Shown: piece after piece, positions 44,523 to 54,090 of the stretch
How positions within the stretch are numbered: the first letter of the stretch is position 1
Layout of the letters: each line of letters opens with the position of its first letter
Source: Trichosphaerium sp. ATCC 40318
Lineage: Eukaryota > Discosea > Flabellinia > Trichosidae
Assembly: GCA_038496445.1 (NCBI GenBank)
Contig: JALMLS010000071.1
Span: 62,001-126,000 of the forward strand
Direction: 5' to 3'
Length of the DNA stretch: 64,000 nt
Notes under the pieces: generated by a model
The model's database searches: none
The model's input: only the letters and a program-made list of their open reading frames with translations
Told to the model about the DNA's origin: nothing
Position numbers and translations under genes: made by a program

Positions 44523-45455
44523 GTTTAGTATTATTACTTAGTTTCTAACGTAATTTGATGATACACGTGGGTGTGATCACTTTTTGTTCGCAACAAACGA
44601 GCTTAGGGGTCAAAGTGTTTCAACCATCGCTGAAAACTTCTCTTACAGTTTCTTGGTTTGTAAAGGTAAGTGAGTTTGATGTCTATCCCTGGTTGTAGAT
44701 CCTTTCTTTACCCTCCCTGGTTGCAAGTGATTGCCAACTGCTTATACGCTCGACGAAGGCTTATGGTCAGAATACATATTGCGCTTTATTGGCAAACTAA
44801 TAAGCTGACATTACATTCCCACAGATGCCTTTTTTACTTAATGACCACAGGGTGGCAAGTTGGGTTAGTGGAACCCTTTCATTTCCCACGAATCGGAGTG
44901 GTTTTTTATTACTCCCTGCAGTTGAAAGATGGCAAAGGTGCTTGTACCACCAATGATCCGTGTTGTGTGAATAAAAGCTGGTTTCATTTCACCAGGGAAG
45001 ATTTTGTGGCGGGCAAACGGCCGTTGTGTTGATCTGTACAAGATAAACAATCGACCTATTTCTTTGATTCAACATAAACACGGCAAAAACTACATCCCTG
45101 GAGGAAATAAGCAATGTCTTATTCTAGAACGTTCTTGTAAATTTAATCATGTTAAAGAAGTGCAAACAAACGAGCTAGTAACCAAACCTGGACTCTACAG
45201 TTTTATGCATAACCATCATACGTATCAGTTCCTATCACTCACATAACTTAAAAAAGTTCCAATTAAGAAATAAGGAGATATAAACAATAGACAATTTTGG
45301 TGGCTATGGCTAACCTACAACATAGACTGTTTGAGAAATTGTGCGTGCGTATTGAAACTACAAATTGGTAAGTCTTTTTATTGAAACAATGATAACGCAA
45401 TACCAGTATGTCTTCGGTGATTGCCTCTAAACTGTAGTTGAGTAACAATAGATGT
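44523..45455. other. Unassigned coding-like frames, 44670-45246 (+)
   Basis: Two overlapping rightward frames have coding character: 44670-45032, with Cys-rich 'GKGACTTNDPCCVNKSWFHF', and 45004-45246, with 'NGRCVDLYKINNRPISLIQH' and a final 'YSFMHNHHTYQFLSLT'. Joining them needs a one-base shift or an intron near 45010. The Cys and aromatic content suggest a small secreted protein, but no family is recognised and the start is unclear. CACGTG at 44563. Confidence 0.35.
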
Positions 45456-46929
45456 TTAGTTTGTTGTACATTGCTCACTTGTAGTCCTCTTTCCAATAGG
45501 CGTCATAGTTACAATAAACGCAATGATAAGTATACATTCTGTAATACTTAGAATAGTTCTAAAAACAACACTTGATGTGACGTGTTCTTCTCTTTCGGTT
45601 GTAAATGTAACAAGATGTAACAATGACATTAATAGAAGGGTGCTAAATACTGTAGCAAATACAATCGTAGCAACTATAACCAGGACGTGTATCTAGAAAC
45701 ATTGTGATTACATAAACACATGTGAATAGAAGCAAGAAAAAAAGAAGAAAAAAAAAAGGCATTTTGATGTAAATAGTCGCAAAAAAGATACAAATGATGT
45801 CAAACATCTTTGTAAAAATAGGCAAAACATTAAAATTCACTAGGGCTGCACTAAATTCGTCCGAAGGCTTACCTTTTTTCGCAGTTCTTTGAATGTGTCT
45901 TTACTTGTGCTTAGCGTCTTTCTTGTTTTGTATCCCATGTAAATTAAGCTACCAAACACAAATATGAATACAAGTAGTACGTAAATAGTATACAACAACC
46001 AAACGATCGAAGTATCTCCTCTGATGAAGACCAAAAGAGCAAAAACAAGCAGTTCAACAAAAAAAATAGCTAAAACAAGTTACATAGATACATCAAGCAG
46101 AACTAACTTAATACATGCCTCCAACGACTAAATATGATAGTGTAGATATGAACAACCTCATTGCACGACTTGGTCTGGGCTCTACAAGCGCCCTAAAGTC
46201 TGTAAGTACCAAGAAACCGAACATCAATTACCATAATCTCAATACAAATATTGGTGTCGAAAACAAGACAGCCTTGGCTATTCTTTCAATAAAAATCTCA
46301 AGCCTCCATGAAATATTCCTCGTATTGAAAGGGTCGAAAACGGCAGAACCAAAATTTCCTATGAAAAAAATAGGCCACGTGCGTTTTTTTTGACGAAAAC
46401 GACATAACAAATTGACAATCAGTAACGCGATTTTGCGACTGTATAAAATAAAGTTCTATGCTTGTTAATACGTACCTACGCAAACCAAGAAAATAAAAAG
46501 CCAGAGCATTTTTACAGTCATTGAGTTACGGTTATATGGAGGTTTGTATATTTCGTAGCGGATGACACAATACCTAAAGAGGACAAACAAGTTAAAACCG
46601 GAAAAACTATTCCTAACAAAACAAAAACCAACTGGCTGTTAATCTTACACTGTATAGCTTCCTAGTAGTCCAAATATCATGCCAAAAACTATATTATAAG
46701 CCAGAACCAATCCACCTTTGTAAAAAGATTAATTTGGATAAGAAAACTGGCAAATCACGTGACATACTCGAGGGCCCAAGCTGACACCTAGAAAAAAGTT
46801 AATTAGAGTAAGGAAACCGTTTATTTGTTACCATTCACCTGCACGCCCGTAGAAACATTCGCATTCTCCATTAAAACATAATCCCCCTCCATAGCAATTA
46901 TTATCAGCGCAGGTTATATTCGGATTCAT
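45456..46929 (-). CDS. EGF-like/multi-TM (probably 7TM) membrane protein, copy B
   Basis: Inverted paralogue of the gene at 26752. Exon 1 from ATG 46929: 'MNPNITCADNNCYGGGLCFN' then 'GECECFYGRAGE', an EGF-like Cys pattern. Matching helices follow: 'LVLAYNIVFGMIFGLLGSYT', 'MLWLFIFLVCVG', loop 'AVFDPFNTRNISW', 'YTIYVLLVFIFVFGSLIYMG' with basic 'KELRKK', then 'TVFSTLLLMSLLHLVTFTTE' and 'ILSITECILIIAFIVT'. The end is TAA 45456. The tail present in copy A is missing. The conserved loop DPFNTRNI and the ELRKK cytoplasmic segment are the best family signatures. No catalytic motif is seen. A receptor role is inferred from topology only. Confidence 0.68.
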
Positions 46930-47593
46930 CGTCTTTGAATCTTGAGAACTTCAAAGACTTAGTCACTGCCTAACAAATTATAATTTTTGCAAGTACATAA
47001 ACACTCATTGTATTGGTGGTGAAGACAGTAATTTTTTAATTACATGATAGCACTATGCAATGACCTTTACTACTCTCAAACAATTACAGCCAGCTTTTGG
47101 AACTTGGAACACTACAAACCGAGACACAAAAACAAAGTGCGAAAACGCATTTACTTCATACAATTCAATTTGATTCCACTGATGTAACAGATGAAGATGT
47201 TAAAGTATTGAAAGGTGCGCTCAAATCAACGTATTTCATTGCGAAATAACAGATGAAAGCATTAAATCATTGGCAGGTGCTTATTCTATTTGTGTAAGCT
47301 ATTGTGAGCACGTGACATACGAAAGCCTTGCAGTTTTGAAAAGTGTTCACTCTTTACGATTGTGGTACATCTAGCAGGTATACTATCAAGTCACTACAAG
47401 ATGCCTCAGTCCAGGTTCTGGGAGAATATTAGATAGGCCACAGTCTTGGTTAGAAACTGCATTATTCTAAACAATAAATAGTTACAATCACATTTTTCTT
47501 ATTCATTAAAGACTACCACTGAAATCTGTGAACAGAATGTCAAATAAAATGGTTAAGTTCAGTTTTAAGTAGAATCAACAAAGAACGCCACCA
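46930..47593. other. Intergenic with LRR debris (47145-47440, +) and MORN-gene tail
   Basis: Rightward, 'DSTDVTDEDVKVLKGA', 'ITDESIKSLAGAYSICVSYC' and 'YESLAVLKSVHSLRLW' are LRR units of the local F-box/LRR family in broken frames without an F-box. Near 47520 the sequence matches the 3' end of the MORN-variant genes ('CTGTGAACAGAATGT'), directly before the ubiquitin gene. CACGTG lies at 47312. Confidence 0.55.
47551..47593 (+). promoter_or_regulatory. Conserved leader before ubiquitin-type genes
   Basis: The roughly 43 bases before the ATG, ending AACAAAGAACGCCACCA, are nearly identical before all three ubiquitin-type loci (also 52914-52956 + and 62813-62855 -). The cause may be recent duplication or a conserved 5' untranslated region. 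The CGCCACC before ATG is a strong start context. Confidence 0.5.
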
Positions 47594-47932
47594 ATGCAAA
47601 TAAAAATAAAAACACTAACAGGAAAGGATATAATGATTGAACTGGAGCCAAGTGACACTATTGAAAACGTAAAAGTAAAAATCGAAGACCAAGAAGGTGC
47701 AAAAACAAGATTAAACGCTCTAATCAAGTAAAATAATACATTTGTAGGTATTCCAACTGACCAACAGAGACTTATCTTTGCTGGGAAGAGACTAGAGGAT
47801 TGCAAGACTTTAGCGCATTATAAAGTAGAAGATGGTTCTATGTTACACCTTGTGCTACGACTTAGAGGGGATAGCGGTAGTCATGGTCAGGTCAAGGACG
47901 TCCAGAACAACACTACCTGTCGTTTAATGTAG
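47594..47932 (+). CDS. Ubiquitin-like protein with altered RGD end and CaaX-like tail
   Basis: Exons 47594-47696 and 47748-47932, split by a 51-bp intron, give 95 residues. The first 75 are clearly ubiquitin: '[10 protein letters not shown]', '[20 protein letters not shown]', '[14 protein letters not shown]', 'LHLVLRLRG'. Lys48 and the Ile44 patch region are kept; position 63 is Asp. The normal terminal Gly-Gly is replaced by Gly-Asp, followed by '[19 protein letters not shown]'. The last four residues, CRLM, fit a CaaX prenylation box. As written it could not be conjugated by the C-terminus but might be lipid-anchored, like plant MUB ubiquitin-fold proteins. Caution: one extra G in the GGGG run at about 47866-47870 would give Gly-Gly then a stop, that is, plain ubiquitin. 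Confidence 0.8.
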
Positions 47933-48491
47933 AAGCGACATCTCCTCTTGCTATAATCAAGACCTGTACATAGTTAAATAAACACAACTAGGAGCCCAAA
48001 ACCGTTGACTTAGCACTGATTAGTCAGTAAGTGCTCTTCAAGAGACACACCATAAGGATCATAAATACTGTTGAAGGTATCAAGTCAATAAGAGATTCAC
48101 ATGATTGGGCAAGGATTGAAATTAGCCATGCTGTGTACCGAATACAATCAATAGTAAATTCAAAAGCTTAACACTATCACATGGCTATTGACTCAAGTTG
48201 GAAACTCATTGTACACATTTAACTCTTTTAATTGTTTCAAGGTTGTTACTAAACATATAAAATCAAAATATATTTGTAAACGAGGATAAGTCTATCAAAT
48301 CCTGCAAAGGTACATCCATTTAGCTATATATACTTAACAGTTTGAATGTTGTACGTGTACTTGTAACCTTTTGCAAGTACTTGATACCCTTGTCGTTTCA
48401 TAAAGCTAAGCTTAAATGTTTGTTTTTTAATACAAATATCATTTATTGCTTTTTTTGTTGTAATTTTGTTTATGTTCAATCATCTTCTTTC
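47933..48491. other. Intergenic between convergent genes
   Basis: 3' regions of the ubiquitin-like gene and the leftward GT31 gene. AT-rich, with no gene seen. Confidence 0.4.
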
Positions 48492-49678
48492 CTACCATAA
48501 CTTATGTGGTTCAGGCCTAGAATGTTTAAGCCACCAGTACTTGCTTTCTCCTTCACCGCAGAAAGATTCAAAGTGTGGTCTTTGCATTTCACTATAGAAG
48601 TGTTTGAAAGCATATATCCTTAGTTCCTAAAGGTTGTTTTATCAAAAGTGTTGTTTGTATAAACAGCTTTAGCTTACTGGAACATAAGCAGCCATACGAT
48701 CACACATTTCCATAAACTGCGGTTGAATTTGTGTGATGTGTAAATCAGCAAGCATGGCTGCAGTGCCAACATCCTCATAGAAGTTTAGCTTTGGTCTTTT
48801 TTCTTTTGGCTGATTTGTACAAAGTATTAGTTTACCACGTGGTAAGTAGGACGTTGCGCACAATTATCCAGTAGCTATTATACATATGTAATGCTAGGTC
48901 ATGTGATAGTATATATGCACCGCCAATAGCGTATTTAAGAGGAAGATATTTGCTTGGTACAGAAGAAGTTGAGTCATTGTATATTCCTGTAATCCCATAG
49001 TACACTCCTCTCTTTGGGAAGTACTTTGAATACTCCAATATCTTGTTTGGAAGAAGCCACGAGTCATCATCACCTTTTTAAAGGCATTAGATGTCAGGTG
49101 ATGACAGGCGATGACAGGTTCTGTCGGGTTTTATTTGTGTATCAAAAATTGGTACATTTTAGAATGTAGTCAAAGTTGTAAGTCTCAATCGCGTATTTTA
49201 TAAACAACATCGTCTTCATAGAAAGGTCCTCGTATCTATCTACCATTTGAACAAGTTTAATGTCTCCATATGTCTCGTTCTCTATCTGTCTTGAGCATGA
49301 AAGGCTAATTAAAAAAAAACATGCAGATTCCTGTAACAATATTGTTGTTAATACTTACCGTTTCTAAGTTCCTTTATGGTATCAGGACCTTTATGTACAA
49401 GCTATTTTTAGTGTTTACAGGTTCCACCACGTGTTTCTTATCGGTGTTCTCCTCTGTGCGTATAGCGGTGCCGAAAATACTCCAAAAATTATTTTTCTGT
49501 GCGGTAGCGATTGGTTTCTTTGTCTAGGAATGTACGGAACTGAATCTCTAATTTTAGCCATAGACGAGACTTCTGGAAGGCTTAGTTGTATGATTTGATT
49601 TTTTGGCCTTGTACTCACAAAAAACAATATTAATATTATACTGTACAATAAGAGCCAATATGATTGCCAGATACGCAT
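48492..49678 (-). CDS. GT31 family glycosyltransferase (beta-1,3-galactosyltransferase-like)
   Basis: ATG 49678 begins a type II signal anchor ('MRIWQSYWLLLYSIILILFF') typical of Golgi glycosyltransferases. The first conserved block reads 'KIIFGVFSAPLYAQRRTPIR' followed by NTW (the R-x-x-IR-x-TW motif of GT31). Next come 'ETYGDIKLVQMVDRYEDLSM' and 'KTMLFIKYAIETYNFDYILK' joined across an intron to 'CDDDSW', the metal-binding DDD. Then 'YAIGGAYILSHDLA' and 'FYEDVGTAAML' (the E/D-D-V-x-x-G motif) and an aromatic C-terminus ending at TAG 48492. All catalytic landmarks are present. The family adds beta-1,3-linked Gal or GlcNAc from UDP-sugars to glycans on proteins or lipids; the exact donor cannot be told. 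Confidence 0.87.
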
Positions 49679-50408
49679 TTGCACGGTGTATAACAAGTGC
49701 TATCTTGACAAATAGAGACTACGATTTTAGAATTTATTTCATGACTATGACTCGCTCACAAAATCACTTACAAACTTGCCAGTATACACGTAATAGACTT
49801 GTATATTTGTGGGTAAAGAAACTGATGGTTTTCACTCAAGTAATCGTGAAAGAATATTGGTGACTAAAGCAGTAGGCAGATCATACAAATAAATTATCGG
49901 ACCAAACACCTTCGCATTACTCCAGGCCATTATCACAAATAGCCATTTATAGATATTACAAGGCCATGGCTGTAGAGAAGACAAGTCTGTGGTAACAACC
50001 CATAGATAAATCGCTCCAAATAGAAAGAGCACATAAAACCGTTTCAACTGTCTCATCATTACAGAACTAACAAAACCTGATGGAAGCTAAGCAACAAAAA
50101 GAATGGCTGTACACGTGTTTTCTCCGTTACAGACGTTTGGGTAAGACTTGGTATGACTCATAAATCAACTACAAACGCCTACAACGTGTACAAGAACATG
50201 GCGAGCGGCAATCACCCACATCCCACCCAAAAATTTCCTTTTCAATTTGTTTTAAAAACCTGTAAAACTTTCTTTTATTTTCCAAGTGTTTCTTGTATAA
50301 TAGATAACAAATGCTTGGCGCTGCGCTAGAGCCACAAGACATTTTGTCTTCCTCCCAAACATCGTCTAAGTTGAGTCCCTTTGGTTAGTTGATAGAAGAG
50401 TAGTAGTT
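49679..50408. other. Spacer with a hydrophobic leftward frame
   Basis: A leftward frame from ATG 50059 to 49832 begins 'MMRQLKRFYVLFLFGAIYLW', another signal-anchor-like start, but I cannot join it in frame to the GT31 exons. It may be a decayed or alternative first exon. CACGTG at 50113. Confidence 0.3.
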
Positions 50409-51103
50409 AGTATCAGAACTCTAACGATCATAGGCTGCTATGCAGTACCTAATCATAGTTTATATAGAGCTTTTCCCTAACGGCAGAACTCACCTCTATA
50501 TCGGACCTTATAATTTTCTTGGCCCAGACCGAGTTCCTAAGTTAATTACGTGCTACTTACGAGGACATGCTGGCTAATGTAACGATTCAAGCTTTCACAC
50601 TACGTCGGATTAAGATGGAACTTTTCACAATTCCACCTCGCAATGCATACACCCACTAAGCTAGACGGAGGACTCCCTTAAATTGTTTTCGACCAAATGG
50701 CTAGGAAGCCCCACGCGTGGTGCACACACTGCAACTACTACAATTTACTCAATATTTTCGTTTCTTTTTATACCCATAAAAACTAGTGAGAAATAAATTG
50801 TGGGATACAGAGCGTACTTCACTGAAAATTCTATTGCAATTACTCAAATATGGATAATGCACATTTCAAAACGCTCTTAAAGGCTTGCGCTTGCTAGTTA
50901 CAAGTGTGAAAACCGTATCAGCGAAGTTTTGGTTCAAAAAACGTGCAACTAATCGAGAACTTCTTTTTCTGGTTGTATTGTCGATACACTTCACTAAATC
51001 TAATTTAAGTACTCAAAAACGGATAATACGTATTTAAACACGCTCATACAGGTCTGTGGTAGCTAGTTACTTGTGTGGAAACCTTATCGGCGATGTTTTG
51101 GTT
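50409..51103 (+). repeat. Repeated noncoding element, copy 1
   Basis: Reverse complement of 61541-62246 over about 700 bp with few differences. Neither copy has a long open frame. It holds two tandem copies of a unit of about 110 bp (50841-50950 and 51010-51116) sharing 'TACTCAAA' starts, 'GCTAGTTAC' and 'TTTTGGTTCA' ends. A perfect CCACGCGTGG palindrome lies near 50711. It could be a nonautonomous transposon or a promoter/replication region moving with the linked genes. Confidence 0.7.
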
Positions 51104-51822
51104 CACAAAACGTGACACGATGTATGTTGTGTACCCAATAAAAACGCAAGTAAAGGTCTGGATTAGAAAGTTGTCACAAATGGAATTCGGTTAGTAAGGC
51201 TTCGTGTGTATTTATTGAGCGTACATAAACACAATAAAGTACCTAACATTCAAGTGTGTTGGTGACTTTTACAGGTTTCAACAGAGTACGTAGTTTAATG
51301 AACGAATTTAAAAACAGTTGCAGTTATCACCGTTGGCATGGCTATGTTGTTGTAGGTTTTAGTGTAAACAGTATTTTACCCAGCTCTATGCAACCAATTT
51401 GAACCAAAGTCACAACTTAAGGGAGCATAGTATTAGAGAAACACTGAGTACCATCCAAACAACGGTAGTAATTCTTAAAAGGTCAAAGTATAATAAACGG
51501 TAGGCCACTCTCATATCAAATTCATGCTTTTTGCAAAGCCCACACTGGTGTTATAGAAGATGCTACAACCAAGATAGTTTGTAACTGTAAAGTTCAGTGA
51601 CTGGACCATTGTCAAATGTTTGAAGGAACTGCTTATGTTGATAGCAAGTCACCTAAAGCGGCTATTCCTTAAATGTATTAATTGTCTACACGTGTTTTTT
51701 TATGTTACTTAATACTGGTATTTATTGTATCATAAGGATTAAGACGTACATACAAACTCGTATAGCCTGTTGTACCCTAATTAGGTCATCGCTATACTCA
51801 CAAGTATTAAATAGTATTTAAA
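51104..51822. other. Spacer with repeat R copy 1 (51510-51675)
   Basis: Around 51510-51675 is a segment repeated in the same orientation at about 53075-53245 ('TTTTTGCAAAGCCCACACTG' through 'AGTCACCTAAAGCGGCTATTC'). No coding frame is found. CACGTG lies at 51689, about 130 bp upstream of the MORN gene start. Confidence 0.45.
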
Positions 51823-52347
51823 ATGGGCGCACGACAATCAACAACACCTGAGGTAATTAGTTTATGCCAAATGATGTACTTAAACCAAGCATAGGACATA
51901 ATTTCTGAAGCAGAGCAATCTTGCCACCTACTACACCTTCCAGTGGAGCTACACCTTATTATCACAGAGCTAGATGTTCAAGTTTATATCACGTGGGCAC
52001 TCTTATCCAAGCGCACAGCAAGAACAAGATTTGATTCTGATCTTAACAAACATGGCATGTGGCTGAAAACAAGAAGAGTAACCAGAGCTATACCACCTTA
52101 CGTAATCTCAAAACTAAAAATCATAGAGAGAGGATATTGGAAACATGGTCAACGTCATGGCGAGTCTACTTGTTATTTTAACAATGGGAAACTGGGATTA
52201 CAAAGAACTTTTGTTGATGGAAAACAAGAGGGAGAATGCAAGGAGTGGTATGATAACGGTCAATTAGCAAGCTTGCGGTATTATGTCAATGGTGAGGTTG
52301 AAGGACAGTACAAGAGATGGCACTCTAATGGTAAATGGTACTTTTAA
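51823..52347 (+). pseudogene. F-box-like/MORN-variant gene, left inverted-repeat copy, truncated
   Basis: Exon 1, 51823-51852 (ten residues), splices over a 42-bp intron to 51895, giving 'DIISEAEQSCHLLHLPVELH' and 'VQVYITWALLSKRTARTRF', the F-box-like N-terminus. Three MORN-variant units follow. Compared with the copy at 63396-64000, about 11 bases are missing near 52337, shifting the frame to an immediate TAA at 52347. The homologous sequence continues for another 330 bp past the stop. The predicted product is 160 residues. It may still be expressed as a short form, since the N-terminal half is intact. Confidence 0.75.
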
Positions 52348-52895
52348 AAAAGGTCAGCGCCACGGAGAGCAAAAAAAATGGGATTTTAATGGTGAATTAC
52401 ATGGGCATGTGCTGTATATAAATGATGTACTTCAAACAACAATAATATAAAATAAGAGTGTACTTCCTTGACCAAGGTGTCCTCCAAAAAGCTTTCTCTG
52501 TGTCACTAATACAAAAGAATCATTCAATTTTTCAACTTGTATGGAAAATTTAGCAGGGCGTCCTACTTTTGGACCTTTTTAAGTAACTTTGTTAACATAT
52601 TTGCCGATAGTGTCCTATTTGTGCAACAACAGTGCATTAACCACAGCTTTACACCACCGAAACCTGTGAACAGAATGTTAGAATAACTGTTGACAACTAA
52701 TACGCAATTGTTTGGGAGAAAACACAACGTCTTAGTGACTATCAATAGCACACTGATGTCGTGTATATTTGTTACATAAAACACCACAGCGCACTCGTGC
52801 GAATTATATTATATTCAGTAAAGATATGAATTTCAAGGTTGAGCTTAGGTCTCACGAATTCAAACGCCAGCTGAAATGATTGACATACTCATTCA
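51943..52895. repeat. Left arm of MORN-region inverted repeat
   Basis: Matches 63195-64000 in reverse complement, covering the MORN-variant gene body and its 3' flank up to 'TGAAATGATTGACA'. The partner runs off the window, so the full arm length is unknown. Confidence 0.85.
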
Positions 52896-52956
52896 TCAAT
52901 CAAAAAAAAAAAGTGTTAAGTTTAGTTTTAAGTAGAACCAACAAAGAACGCCACCA
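52440..52956. other. 3' flank of the MORN gene and leader of the ubiquitin fragment
   Basis: 52560-52895 is shared with the right arm (former 3' coding part and untranslated region). A poly-A tract at about 52902-52912 precedes the conserved 43-base leader of the ubiquitin-type fragment. Confidence 0.5.
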
Positions 52957-53151
52957 ATGAAGATAAAAATAAAAACACTACCAGGAAATGATATAATAAT
53001 TGAACTGGAGCCAAGTGACACTATTGAAAACGTAAAAGTAAAAATCGAATTCAAAGAAGGTACCATGACATTTTCATATCAAATTCACACTTTTTGCAAA
53101 GCCCACACTGTAGAAGATGTTACAACCACGATTGTTATTTTCTCTTTGTAA
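52957..53151 (+). pseudogene. Ubiquitin-like N-terminal half fused to repeat R
   Basis: From ATG 52957: '[20 protein letters not shown]' and '[15 protein letters not shown]', the first half of the local ubiquitin-like gene up to its usual intron donor. The sequence then switches at about 53060 to repeat R, giving a nonsense tail ending at 53151. The second ubiquitin exon is absent. A recombination or insertion point is therefore visible exactly at the exon-intron boundary. Confidence 0.8.
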
Positions 53152-53245
53152 TTGTAAAGAACTTTACATTCAGTGACTAGACCATTGTCAAATGTTTGAA
53201 GGAACAGGTTAAGTTGATAGCAAGTCACCTAAAGCGGCTATTCAA
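53075..53245 (+). repeat. Repeat R, copy 2
   Basis: Direct repeat of 51510-51675 with several small indels. Here it replaces the second half of a ubiquitin-like gene and is followed directly by a copy of the MORN-SAM 3' end. Confidence 0.7.
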
Positions 53246-53296
53246 AATATATTTCCCTTTGGTGACAGCAAAAAATAGAACAGTTTATTAATTCGT

Positions 53297-53895
53297 TCAC
53301 ACATTGTTACGCTTAGCTTTGATGACTTTGATACGTTCAGACAAACTGAAACCGATCTCTATGAGTGCATCCATATCAATTTCTGAAATTTTGGCACGTG
53401 CTTCATTCATAAGTGATCCAAGCTCTTGTGCTCGGTTATTGTCAAAGCCCAATCTCACCAATTCCAACTCCCAATCTGGTACTGACTGTTGCACTGAGTC
53501 ATTTTGAGTATTAGTGAAACTTTCCTACACAAGAGATGTAAATCAGTTCTATGGATCAATTCTAAAGAGTACCTCATTGATGTCAGAAACAGTAGGCTTA
53601 TTACTCCATGAATTTTGAGATATAAGTTCAGAAATATTCTTGCTTTACCATGGAACACCCCTTTTTTAAATTCGCCACTAAATTCAGCGCCGCTTGACAT
53701 AATTGCTCGCCCTGTGGCGTGTAACGTGCCTTCTGAAATTCCGCCAGTGTATTTAGAACAATCCGACAATATCATATCTACTTCACCAGTGAGTTTGCCA
53801 TCCTTACTTTCGCCATCTACAACAAAGGAGCTTAGTAAACCAAAACTGGCCCTACAAATATAGACATAACTACCATATGTATCAGTTCCTACCAC
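53297..53895 (-). pseudogene. Fragment of MORN-SAM gene (duplicate of 43100-44522)
   Basis: The C-terminal SAM-like exon ('VPDWELELVRLGFDNNRAQE' ... 'IEIGFSLSERIKVIKA') and the preceding intron are nearly identical to those at 43100-43400. Upstream, canonical MORN units ('CSKYTGGISEGTLHATGRAI', 'SGAEFSGEFKKGVFHGKARI') join directly at about 53635, with the linker and several repeats missing. The join is out of frame. It is a partial, internally deleted duplicate. Confidence 0.8.
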
Positions 53896-54090
53896 CTAGT
53901 TCCTGCTGACAACACTTAAAAAAAAACTGCCAATTAAGCGAAGAAATAAATAGCTAGCTATGCTCAAGAAGACCACGGAATGTATCGTTATTAACTTGTT
54001 AGCATTTGGTGGGTCACCTTTACGAAAAAGAAACGTCAGACTGATTTTACATTTTGTTTTTTTTTTATTTGGACTCCATTAGCTTTTTCT

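Noticed and set aside
46115-46393. Rightward open frame of 92 residues
   Set aside because: Antisense of a leftward exon (loop with DPFNTRNI) conserved in both EGF-multi-TM paralogues.
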